Assembly: GCA_019722365.1 (NCBI GenBank)
Contig: JADFUC010000678.1
Location: 26,281-90,280 of the forward strand
Length of the DNA stretch: 64,000 nt
Direction of reading: 5' to 3'
Source of the DNA: Lithospermum erythrorhizon
Taxonomy: Eukaryota > Streptophyta > Magnoliopsida > Boraginales > Boraginaceae
Each line of letters begins with the position of its first letter. Within the stretch, counting starts at the first letter, position 1. The translations under genes were made by a program, and so were the position numbers. The notes beneath the pieces were generated by a model. The model ran no database searches and had not been told where the DNA came from. It saw nothing but the letters and a program-made list of their open reading frames with translations. Shown here piece after piece: positions 47,507 through 58,718 of the stretch.

Positions 47507-48260
47507 ATGAGTAGTGGTAAAAGTTTGAAGTTCACAAGTTCATTAAGGAGGAATAATTTCAGTTGTGAAATCAAAAAGCAAAGAGCGTTGCTTAAACGAG
47601 GGAGGGCATTTCGGCGCCTCTGTTGAAGCCTCCACCAAATCCTGTCACATGCTAACATGGATGCTCTCGATGTTTATCTTGTTGGATGATGATGTTATCT
47701 CTGTAATGTAAGCTAGAGGAGTTTGTATATGAGTAAAAGGGTTAACCAACAAGTAGCTTCTGAACCAATTTTTGTTTGGATTGCATATACAAAAGGTACA
47801 TTTTCTAAAAAACAACTTCAATCGATTAATTCAATATTATTAATTCTATTCAGTTTCTTTACCATTATCATATAAGAAGTTTAGGGAATCTTTCATTAGA
47901 GTGGTAAAGATTTTGCGACTCTGAAGAGCTTAGGTCCGCCCTCCATTATAGAGAATTGCGGTATAATTGCTTAGTGGTTCAAGTTAGGGCAATGATTATT
48001 TTGGGCTAGTATCTAACACTTGATTGTGATACACCAAGGAAGAGTAATTCTCATAGAAGGCCAATGAGGGTCCAAAGACGACTGAAATTATTGCCGAACT
48101 GCCATAGGCTAAGTCATTAAAAAATAGAATGTTCCAAGATGAGCCAGGCAGGTGCAACAAGAGGGAGGGAATTAATTTAGTACTGCCACTTTTGCCGATA
48201 GTGGTACACATTTCAAGAAGAAATTTTTTTTAGTTGTTGAAGCTCAAACACATTACACCC
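47507..48260 (+). pseudogene. copia gag and protease remnant
   Basis: ATG at 47,507 opens MSSGKSLKFTSSL, then QRALLKREG (about 47,577-47,605), corresponding to the F...LW..KM.ALL...G block at the start of copia gag. At about 47,855-47,890 LPLSYKKFRESFI matches the LP.SY..F...L segment of UBN2-type gag. At 48,205-48,235 ADSGTHFK recalls the DSGAS.H active site of copia proteases. Stops and shifts are frequent; integrase and RT do not follow, so the element is truncated. Confidence 0.6.
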
Positions 48261-48599
48261 CCATATGTGGGTTTAGATTTCGGAGATTAATATTATATTT
48301 GTATTTTTCTAAAGAGGGAATGATTTCATTGATGATGGGTCCGGTTTTTCGGTAAGTGGAATTAGGATCGCAAATCCTCGAGATTAATGTTATATTTTTC
48401 TCGATGATCTTTGCTTCAAATAAATGCTCACACAAAGAAGGACCGGTTGCTGACGAAAGCAATTTCGACGATCAGTCGATGATAATAAAAGATAGAAGCA
48501 TTTTAGTTTAGAAAGAAAGCAGTGTGAGTAAGGAAAGTGAACTTTACTTGATTTGGCGCCGATGTTTCACATAGTTCTTGAGCGATTGCTGAGCCGAGC

Positions 48600-50790
48600 C
48601 TTGATGAAGCTCTTCCATACCGATTAATGATTTTGCTGCATTCATTAAGGGGTTGTGTAATGTCAGCCTTAATTACCCGTTAATAGAGCGAGAATCCAAA
48701 CTTCCGTTGGCCATAACGGTCTTTCTCTTGCTTGCTTTTGGGCAGACGAGCCATCTTGGAGTGGCCATTTGCAACTACCACTAAAAGCTAAGGTCGAGAC
48801 CCGTTTATTCGGTTCTTCGCCCAGGATCCTTCTTCGATGGGCCCGATGAGTTGGACTTTGCCTGCGGATTAGCCAATTAATTTTGGGATTATCATTTGCC
48901 AGAGACCGCCCATTTTCTCTGGTCGAGATCTTTGAATATGGGTGGTACTCTTCAGCTACCGAAATGGCGCCTGCTCATTTTTCCACTTCTCACGCTCCAT
49001 TTATCGCAGAGCCCGGTTGGAGTCACCTAATTTTCTTCTTTATATTTTTTTTTCTAATCGATTGCGAAGAAACCTACTCTTAAAGTCTTTATGTTGACTT
49101 GTTCATAAAAAGTATCCGGTTTCCGCTTTTGCTGTCGACCTCTGGAACTTTTCCCAGCGTTGTAATGGAGGCTTCTACCCGACTCTGCCGAGGCCGGAGG
49201 TTCTGATAAGCGGCCTTTCGATCGTCTCCCTCCACTTGAGATCTCTCCTGCAGGTCTTTGAAGTAGGAGGTGGGTGCTCGAGGCTTTCTTGAGGCCACCC
49301 CCTTATCCCAGGGCCCGCTTCATCCTGTCCTCCCAAGCCCCGAGGCCGGTGAGAGCCGACGCTTAACCCGATGTGGTAGCGAACTCGAGGACTGATTAGT
49401 TGCAGGGGTCCGCGTTATGATATCGACCTCGGTGATTCTTGGCGCCCCGAGACCATTGACCGGGCCAGCCAATCTTCTTTTTGAGGTGAGAACCTTCTTA
49501 AATCGTGGCCATGGACCCGGCTGTGCACTTCCGTGCACCCGTATTGGGTAGAACCTTGGCACACAGGCCCGGCCGGGCGGCCGCTCTCCTTTTGAGGGGT
49601 AGTGTTATCTATGGCAGGTGTTGAGTGCAGGCTTTAGCCAACTGTGTAGTTTTTCATTTCATTGGGTTTTTGTGCCGATTGTGTTCGGCGTGCATGATGC
49701 CTCACGGTGAATTCTTTCTCACACCCAGGTCCCCACAGGTTTCCTCTATTTGACATGAGGGACACATGGCGGGTTTTGCGAAGCCTTACTCTCAGTGGGG
49801 CAGGATATCCCCGGAGACCCTTCTTCTTTTTCACGCCTGGGTGAGGTCTCCACTGAGATGTCAATTTTGGTTTCACGGATCCACCCGAGAGTCCATGAGT
49901 GCTCTCCCCGTCTGCCAAAGCATAAAGGCGGATGAGGCGGCGCCCAACACCACCTTACGGGAGGATAAGTTCCCCGTGCACTCTGGCTTTTACACAAATC
50001 TCGTCGGGGTATGAGGCCGTGGGCCTATTTCCCCGGTGATGCCAATCACGGAGCCACTGGAGGCACTAAGAGTATCTTACCATTCTTCTTACACAGCCTC
50101 GCTTTGTTGTTGGTTACCATGAGCAATCCCCCACGAGGTGGGGTTTCCTTTTGCCACTTTTTCGCCGATATTCTTCTCACTGGTCCATGGCTTACGCATT
50201 TTTCTTATAACATGTACTCTGACTCAGAGGCAATTCGTTGTGGGCGGTGCCCCGGAGGAAGATGAAGCACTCGTCCTCTTTTTGAGAAAGTACATCCCTT
50301 TTTACGGACTCACTTCCTTTGTTGAACCGCTTGTTGCTTATTCTAGCGGGCCACTCGTCATGGGCCTTATCCTGTGGTGAAACATGCAGCCAGCGCGATC
50401 TTTCTGAGTCTTGGGGCAAGGGATGGCCGGAGGACACTTTTCCTCCTCGCCCCTCTTCGGGTGGGAGCCAAAATCCTGTCCTTGGCGCTTTCGAGTCCAG
50501 ATTGCCGCTCTAGTGGATGCGAGATGCTTGACACTCGGCCACCGTTGTTGGGACGGGAGGATCGGGGAGTGGTTACAGTTTTGGCGGTTCCCCACTGTTC
50601 GGTCCTTACCCATTCAGGGTCGGCCCATAGAAGCTGGGGCTATGTCCCTTTGGGGGTTCTCATAGCACTCTCTCCCGAAGAGGGCCAGCGAGTCTCCTCT
50701 TACATGAAGTCCACCGGGCCTCACGGTCTGCAGTCGGGAAGGACACCTCCCTCCCCCGTCTTACATTGTACCAACCCCATGCGGAGTTGA
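48600..50790. other. GC-rich block with many short overlapping frames, unassigned
   Basis: This stretch is clearly richer in G and C than its surroundings and carries open frames of 60-138 codons on both strands (for example 50,374-50,790 plus and 49,918-49,634 minus), an expected by-product of few AT-rich stops. None shows a motif I know, and neither strand gives a continuous protein. It is bounded by copia gag remnants on the left and a copia LTR on the right. It may be a decayed accessory region of a retroelement. Confidence 0.4.
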
Positions 50791-50799
50791 TTTTAAAAG

Positions 50800-51902
50800 T
50801 GTAATCATTCCACTCCTTCACGACCTATTGTTTATTTAATGATTAACAACAACTTGTACTCATTTTTGTCAAAAACTAAATTAAAGTAAAAGTATAATAA
50901 AGTAAATAACCTGAGGATGGTAACCGGTTCGGTCCCCGATGTAGCACCTACGTTTGGGGGCGGCTTCTTTCGATAAAGGATTCTAGAACACGAGGGATTA
51001 CACATGGGACTTATATGTTCTTACATATCATATTTCTACTCCTATTTGAATGTATAAGTCTAAGCTCCCCACGACTTCGATACCGTATCCTCAGCATTCA
51101 CAGTACTTTCGGTGTGTGTGACAACTATCTTTGGTAGAAATAACAAGCAAAATTTGTTGTAGCAGTATTAACAAGCAGAAGCAGAGTACTGAGTTCAGAG
51201 GTTACATAAAATAACTCCTCAGTACATTCAGGCTGACAAACACAAGAATAAACTCTCAAATTATTTTCCTCCACAAGAACAATGCGAGCGATATATGCAT
51301 GCCATTTTTTGGTAGTCGATTAGGTATGCGTGTAAGGGGTCTTTATATAGTTGTAGGCACGTCAAAGGTTATGGTGACAATTCCCATAAACAAAACCTTC
51401 ACGTCTTGAAAATAATAATATATTGCGATCTTTTTCTTCTTATTGGCCAGGTGTGAGAATCTTAACTACTTGAGGTCAAAGAACTTCTTCTTAATTATAT
51501 TAATAAGCATATCTCCGAGATACTTGTTTGCTTAAAAATAAAGCTCTTGAAATAGCTCCTGAGTTCTCGGTACATTGCTACAAGCTACGAAACCCGGTCG
51601 GTTTGACTTCGCTGAGAAATACTTTACCAATATCATGCACTAACAAACTCCCTATTTGGATAAGTTTTTTCCGACAAATATCTTGAGAACCTCACTCGAC
51701 ATAGTATAGCGTATATAACCGCCAAGTATGGCGAATGCGTATAAAACCGCCAAATAAAACCAAGATGGAGAGAAATGTCCCTGAGAGTTAAAAGCGGATA
51801 AATTTGCTTGGTGCCAAAATAAAAATATTTAAGGCAGCTAACACACTGACACATAAAAAATAACATATAAAAAAAACTCCACCATAGGGTGCCATTAGGA
51901 CA
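50800..51902 (-). repeat. 3' LTR of SIRE-like copia element B (about 1.1 kb)
   Basis: On the minus strand it starts TGTCCTAATGGC at 51,902 and ends GATTACA at 50,800, the TG...CA ends of an LTR. It is homologous to 9,388-10,478. The minus-strand frame at 51,633-51,983 is within the LTR and is not a gene. Confidence 0.8.
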
Positions 51903-51910
51903 TCTCCCCT
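51903..51910 (-). other. polypurine tract of copia element B
   Basis: The minus strand reads AGGGGAGA followed at once by the TG of the LTR, the typical GGGGGAGAT|TGT arrangement of copia elements. Confidence 0.7.
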
Positions 51911-53193
51911 GTTGTCCCCGAAGCGTAACCTTGAAAACAAAAACATCAAATCGTAGCCGCAGCGCGAGTCGTATAGAGATCATTCGCAGGAAGGCAGGCT
52001 GACCAGCATCTGGATCGGCGACTTGGAATTAATACCTCTGCTATCAAATACAGATTGTGCTTTCGAGCCAGATTTTCTACCGAGAAGCTAAAATTGCGGA
52101 TCGCTTTCAAGCCTAAGTTCTTGATTTAAATCACGAGGAACGGCAGTGCCAGCAGAATTTTGACCCGGCTTCAAGTCTACAAAACTGCACTCTTAGGGAA
52201 TCGCTCGGCAAGCGTGTGTCCGCACATCAGCTTGAGGTTGATAGTATTGGAAAGTAAATCACAGGGCTGGGCACACTTATCATTAAGGGTTAGAACTCTC
52301 GTATTGATGGGCTTCCATGTACAGACAGCATGCGCGTAAGCGGTGGGCGAAGCTGGTAGCTGGGATTGAGCATCTTGGCTTGTTTGATTGAAGATGAATT
52401 ATCCACACGGATGAGCGAAGGCCCTAACCACAATCATATACAACACCTATGATGTTTTCGAACCAATGGCTGTAGTATAGAGTGGGCGCCAGATTGTGAC
52501 CCACTTTCACCTTGAGGCAGCATCACCCAACATGTCCCAGATAGGACATTTGTCCTTTTTCGAACCACGTGTCAACAATATCTCCAGAGTTAATACTTTG
52601 GCAATCTCGAAGTTTAGGTTTGGACCCTTTTTAACCCCATTAAGCTGTCACAAGGGCAAAAATTTAATATTGTAGTTGCGAGACTGCCTTTTTTGAGAGT
52701 GGGGCTCTGGGATCCTCCCATGTCACCAGTCGTATTTGCAAATAAACTCCCTTACAAGCTTGGGATAATATGGACCAACGTTTCAACCGTTGGCATACTT
52801 ACTACATCCTCGGGATGCTCGCCAATGTCGGCGTTCTTGTTAGTGTTCTCCGATAGCATCACTTTCGAGAGCGATCGCGACTACTCAGCGGCACTGCTAT
52901 ATGCTTGAATTTGGGTACGCTTTTTAGGTGGAGGCGATTTACACGCGCATTCTTACGAACCCTCGCTTGTTTCCACAACTCAAATTACGTTTCTCGTTGA
53001 TCTTACAGGGTTGCCACTTAGCGTTAAATACTTATTATCGCTGAGTAATATCTTACGTCGTATTGATTTAGCAGCTTAAATCGTTTCTGAAATAACCGTT
53101 TCACTTTACCAATATTATGTTGATAGTATATAAGTTTCTCGGTGGAGTATTTGAGATTGAAATTAAAAATTTGAAGTTGAGTGAGTGGAGAAT

Positions 53194-55620
53194 TGTTTCA
53201 TCCGATTAGGTTGGTGGTATATTTCGGTTTGTGGTGGGACCGGAGATAGTATAAATAATTTTGGAATAATACATAGATATATCGAAGAGGCAAGTATATG
53301 GAATGAGTAGTAATATATGCTTGGGGGAACCGCATTGAAATCAGTTTCGTTGATTGCAGAAATGCACGGAGGTATAGAATTAACTTGAAACGAGCGGAAC
53401 TTAAATTTCTTCCTAAATATCCACCTACCACCACTATCTCATCCTCGTCCATTCCCCTCTTCACTTCCCCTCTTTGGCCAGGAATTTAACTCACTCCGCT
53501 TTGAAATTTTCTTCCATTTCTAAATCGATTGTCGGCTTAAACTTCAGGGACAAGAATTGGTGGACTTCTTCTCATAAATAAATGCATTAAATGCATTATG
53601 TCCCAGGTAAGAAAGATCAAAATCTTTTTGAGATATTTCTTGAGTTTTGAAGAGTTGACTTTTATTGGATTTTTTACCATGATTTTGGCTTAAAATGATA
53701 CACATGATTAATTACAGGCTTAAGATTACATGATTAGAGGTTGTAACAAATCGATTTTTGGAGGTTGAAATGTAGAAATTGATAGGTTGACTTTTTGAGG
53801 AATTGGGTTTTAAATGTTGAAATGTTATAGAAGTATCCTCCCAAAGAACTTGCGAAATATGTAGTGGTAATTATCTTGTTTGGGGGGTTGAAGTGTATTG
53901 ATTGGATCGAGTTGACTTTTCTAAGTTTCTTTTAAATTGTACTATGATGTTATGGAACTTTAATATATTTGGAATATAATTTGGATGTTTTTGAGGTTGA
54001 TTGGTAGAGGATATGGTTGGAGTTAGGTTATTTATTCCCCAAGTTGAGTAGTAATTGGGTTAAACTAAAGGTTGATTATAATGGGTTAATTAGTTGGCGA
54101 TTGATTGTTGGTTGATTGGAATGTAGTAACGTGCTATTATTCCCAGGATAATAAAGTGATGACAGGAGGTATTTGAGTATGAAGTCGGTAAATTGAATGT
54201 AGTTAAGTTAGATTTTAGAAGTGTATACTAATTTCGAGGGGATAGGATGATTATTAAAAGGTTAAATTGAATTGTGAGGCGTGGTATAATACTCGGGGGT
54301 TTAAATAGATGTTAAGAAGAGGTTATTCTCTGAATGTGTTATAATGTATAACTTCTTTGAATAGGAGTTGAGAATGGACCTAGCACGAGGGGCGCCTGAG
54401 AGTTAGCATTCTTTGCTTTTTTGGGCTCAGAGGAGTACAAATCTCCATATTTGGGAACCTTTCATATATATTATGTTATATATTTTGCATGTTGTCTTGG
54501 GATTTGTTTTGACATGTGTATTGTGTAATTATAGTGATATTAATATGTGGACATTGTGAATTATGATTCATATTATGAAATAATTGAGATTTTGATTGAT
54601 ATTATGAGATAATTATGATTATGAGTTATATTATGAGATTATGATTCATGTTATGAGTTATTAGGTATGCGATGTCTTTATTACTTATCTTTGTGTGTTG
54701 TGTGTGTGGGCGTGCGGTGTGGTTTGATTGCTTTGTGTGTTATTTTCTTGGGAAGCGTGGTGACCAGGCCGGGAGGTTTGGTGTGAAGTGTGCATATTGT
54801 GTGGGTAGCCCGTGGATTGGGAGGTTTGAATGATATGCTTGGCGTTGGGGGGTACTGGCCTCGGTCGGGAGGATGGAGGTCAGGCCTCGTCGATTATTTG
54901 AAAGGAACTGGATTCTTTAATATGTGTATTATTTGGAGTTCCTCGTATGCGTATTATTTGGAGGTGGATTCCTCGTATGTGTTATTTGGAGGTGGATTCT
55001 AAATGTTTTTATTTGTGGAGGTGGCTTTCTCATTTGATGACTTTGATTATCTTGTGTGTTGCGGCAGGTTTCCACTTAAATGTATATCGTATGTTATATA
55101 TATAAGTATGAATATATGTGATGGGATCAATGCAATGGTATTTGTATTCACTCGAACTTAATAGGCGACTCCACATTCTCATGGGCGGGCGTTTATGCCT
55201 AGGTTTCTGGGGTTGATCGGCTGAGGTTGTCGAAGGCTGCGTTGATAGGGCTGCGGATGGGAAGATTTTAGGTGAGGGGCGGCGGTGCTTGGCATAGAAG
55301 ATCACCGACGGTCTTTTTCCTCGTGTTATGTTTTCTAAGCGTTCAAACTAGTATATTGAGGTCGTGTAATATGTTGTATTGTGGAGATTATGTGTCCATA
55401 TTGTAATAGTTTGTATTTTTTCAAAGTTGATGTAAAGTTTAAATTTGAAATTGGCCAATCACGTTCTTGTGTGATGTATATTGTTAGTTACTTGCGATGG
55501 ACAAAAGTGTACTATTATTTATTTAATATCAAATGAAGTCTTTTTATATTTGTCATCCATCGATCGGTGACTACGGTGTCTGAGGTTGGTGATGACGCCA
55601 ACCACCACCAGGCCGACACA
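53194..55620 (+). repeat. solo chromovirus LTR, copy 3, inserted in the env-like ORF
   Basis: About 2.43 kb, opposite in orientation to copies 1 and 2. Shared blocks: TGTGGTGGGACCGG (53,231), GGTAAGAAAGATC with GAGATATTTCTTGAG (53,606-53,645), AGAGTTGACTTTT (53,650) and the terminal GGCCGACACA. No primer site follows 55,620, and env-like sequence resumes at about 55,640, so it is a solo LTR. The proposed target flanks do not match well, so edges are approximate. Confidence 0.75.
54590..55005. repeat. short tandem repeats inside LTR copy 3
   Basis: 54,590-54,660 repeats ATTATGAGATAATTATGATT-like words about four times. 54,923-55,005 repeats TTATTTGGAGGTGGATTCC with CTCGTATG spacers three to four times. 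Copies 1 and 2 lack these arrays in the same form, so they arose after the copies separated. Confidence 0.7.
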
Positions 55621-57299
55621 GGGCGGAGTAATTACATTTCCAACTTTGTTTTGTTCACTTGGTAGTTCAATTTATCGAGATCGGTTAATTACAGCTGTAA
55701 CCTTACACACACTCGCGCGATTTCCCTACTTTGCCTCCGTAGTGGTATCTACAACTTTTCTCTCTTCCTCTAGCTTTCTTGAAGCCGCGTTCTTCTTTGC
55801 TCAATTTCTTCTTAGGCTTAGAGGCCTCGGCACAAATCTGACACTCCCTGCTTATGCTTTCTTCTTGGAGCACCTTAACTTTCGACCGGCTGACCACGGG
55901 GAATATAATCCGCCGGTAATCAAGGTATGCAGCACCTTCACCATGATTACGCCCCATCTTTTGGTAGATTACCGGCACCGGCACTAGTGTCAACAACATT
56001 TGAGTGTCACATCCTCTCTTCCTCAGGTCACGTTACTAGTGCCGTATTGGCAGTATCGATAACCGCAAAATATGTCACGACACTTGGAGTGACTAAATCC
56101 CTTCTCGATGTCATTGATAGTATTGTGGCGGTTGATCTACCTTCATCTCCCCCTATGAGAGCATTTTCCTTGACATCCAGTGATAAAGTGACACTTGGAT
56201 CAGCTTGATGCTACCCAAGTTACCGGTATTTGCTTGTTTACCGTCACCGATCCGCAGTGTCATCGATACTTGACAAATTGGCGCTCCGCTTTTTTGAGGT
56301 TACTTCGACACTACTACCATCACATCAATATTCCATACATAACGGGGGGCTGTTCTTTACCCATTGAGTCAGCCCAGCGCTTGGAGTGGCGGGGTGCTCT
56401 GACGGATATGCAGCGTCAGCGCGCGAGGAGTCTCACAACTCTTTTATCAACAATTGGAGCAATTAGTTCTCCCGATATCGCCTCCTACTTGCATGAATTT
56501 CATCGAGGGATCCATCCCCTCAACATCATCATCTTCGTTACTTGAATTTCTAGGCTTAGGGTTATAGGGGTTTCTGGAGCGTTGGTGTAATCGGGGCTAG
56601 GGAGACATAGTTGTGTGTGAATATGGGGTTGTGAAACTTAGAAACTTCTTGGTATTATCCAGCCGGTGGTGGTATACTCCTAATAAGGGGGTAGGACAAA
56701 CACCACATGCCGTCCCATGCTTCTTTTAGCCAAAGCCGGTAGCCGACCACTTCACATTCCTTTTTTGATTTAGCATGCCACTTTTCAGCGTTTGGCTTTT
56801 TAACTGACAATTTGTGGTTCCAACGCCTTGCATGCATCATCATCCCATCCTCCACCTTTTCTTCCATTTCGTTGCTTTCTCTTAAGTATTAAGGCCTCCT
56901 CAAGTTCTCGTTCATAGTTGTAGGTTTGGGCTTTTGATTTTTGGAGAGGAGAGTTAGGGTTTGCAGCCGGTCGGACAATAGAGAGGATTTTGGCAATTTT
57001 TCTCAAAAGAAATTGTGATGGTTGAAAAGGATTATGAGCGAGTTTAATATAATTAGGAAATTTGATTTTTATAGTAGAGTGGGAAATTTTAAGGAGAGAG
57101 TGGGTGGTTAGGGGCAAAGGTTAATCCACGTTTAATGAACCTAGTTGGTTTTACCCGAGCGATCAACAAGAATTCAAACTTCGGGCACATATCAAGCTGT
57201 TGTAACAACTTTTGCCAATCTTACGAAACGATTGTTCTCCTTCCACGATTGTAGTACATGTTACCAACACTTACCCGTCGTAGTCTTTATAAACCTTAA

Positions 57300-58718
57300 C
57301 TTTTGGTTGAGTATTTGTAAAATGACACCTGATCAAAGAGATGATCTCAAGTTCAAGGCGGTTGCATCTAAGGCTTTGTAAATATATCGGCCAAGTTGCT
57401 TATCGGTACTCGCGTACTCCAAAGTAATTAGCTTATATTGACATGATTCCGGCCCAGTAAAGTAATGTCTAATAATAAATATGTTTTGTCTTTCTTTGTC
57501 TTTGCTTATTTGGATTATTGGATTTGTTAATGGCACTAAAGTATTTGTCACGATAAAGTGTCATAACACCTTGCCCTAACATTATACTCTTAAAGCATTT
57601 GCTTCATCACAAGAGTTGTGTACAAGCGCTACCGGCTGACTATGTATTCTACTTTAGGCTGTAGATGGCTGAATTTTATTTTTTGTTGAACGCGTGCAAT
57701 TGTTCCCGATAAAAAACATCCACGGATATTGCTCTTTCTATCTTCCATTTCCAACCCAATCTACATCACAAAATTCCCTGAGAGTGTGCTATTTGTATTA
57801 AAAGTATAAAAAAGACCATACTCAGATTTAGCATATTTGGAAGTAAATATAACACTTGCTTGGTTTAGAAGTGACTCTCCTTGAGATCTTCTTGGAATCT
57901 TATGCTTACTTGGTGAGGATAAAACTTCCTATCATGCTGTTCACCCCGTGTCAGCGAGCGCCATCGACATATTTACGACCTTGACGTATTGTAGCCCTTT
58001 GGAGTCCTCTTGGGGTGGAATTCTCGAGGTCCAAATTTCTTCACTAGATTCTTAGCATATTTTGATTGAGATATGAATATGCTATTCTTCATTTGCTTGA
58101 CTTGAAATCCCAAAAAGTAGCTTAACTCACCAACCATGCTCATTTTTAAAACTCCATTCCATCACATTGGACAAAAAGCATTTTACGGTGGTCGACATTC
58201 CTCGAAAGATTATATAAATGTAACATAGATTTAAGCCACCGTTAGTTTGGAGTCTTCATATTTAATGAAAAGTGTCTTATGCGATTTCCTCACGTGTATA
58301 TCCATTGGCCGGCCAAGAACTTTGTGAGCCTCTAGAAGTACCGGCCCCCAGGGCTTTGCTTGGAGTCCATAAAGGCCTTAACAATGCATGCATGTTGAGG
58401 ACAATGTTATCAACAAAGCCACTTTGGTACTTTCGACATAGACTTCTCTTCACTTGCTCCATTGAGAAACACTCTTCCACATCCATATGAGATAACTTGA
58501 ACTTCATCAAGCATCGCGACACTAAGTAGCGACCTAATAGATTCTAATCCGGCACGTGCGTTAAGCGTTTCTTCAAAGTCAGCGCCCCGAGCTTGTAGGT
58601 ACCCTTGAATTACTAACCTTGATTTAATTTCGCTCAAGTTCATCGACTTATTTTTGAATATCCACTTGGTTTCCAATGATATTGTGGTCTTTAGGGCCCA
58701 GGAGTCTGAAGTTCCCAA
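57300..58718 (-). pseudogene. copia RT and RNase H of element B, broken
   Basis: Minus-strand frames read, in order: WALKTTISLETKWIFKNK (58,700-58,645), SRLVIQGYLQARGADFEETL, RLESIR-like GLESIRSLLSVA and VFLNG (58,560-58,440), then after a shift the ALYGLKQAPRAWY position (degraded) and ANGYTREE (58,300). At about 58,140-57,990 GELSYFLGFQVKQMKNSIFI and SQSKYAKNLVKKFG follow. RNase H traces (STxGG/LxCNCTR region) occur at 57,745-57,620, and 57,420-57,360 gives LEYASTDKQLG, the usual LEYV.T..QLADIFTK end of copia pol. The YVDD box is not intact. The homologous region is deleted in element A. Confidence 0.85.

Larger units (their letters stand above)
52300..56915 (-). pseudogene. env-like ORF of copia element B, split by a solo LTR
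   Basis: The likely ATG is at 56,915. Block 56,915-55,640 matches 12,864-11,500 of element A (the GCATGCATCATCATC segment, the AGTTAGGGTTTG leader and the Lys-rich region). Block 53,130-52,300 continues with MPTVETLVHIIPSL (about 52,800-52,755) and downstream parts matching the second half of the element A domain. A 2.4 kb solo LTR (53,194-55,620) lies between the blocks. Stops are frequent on both sides. Confidence 0.65.
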
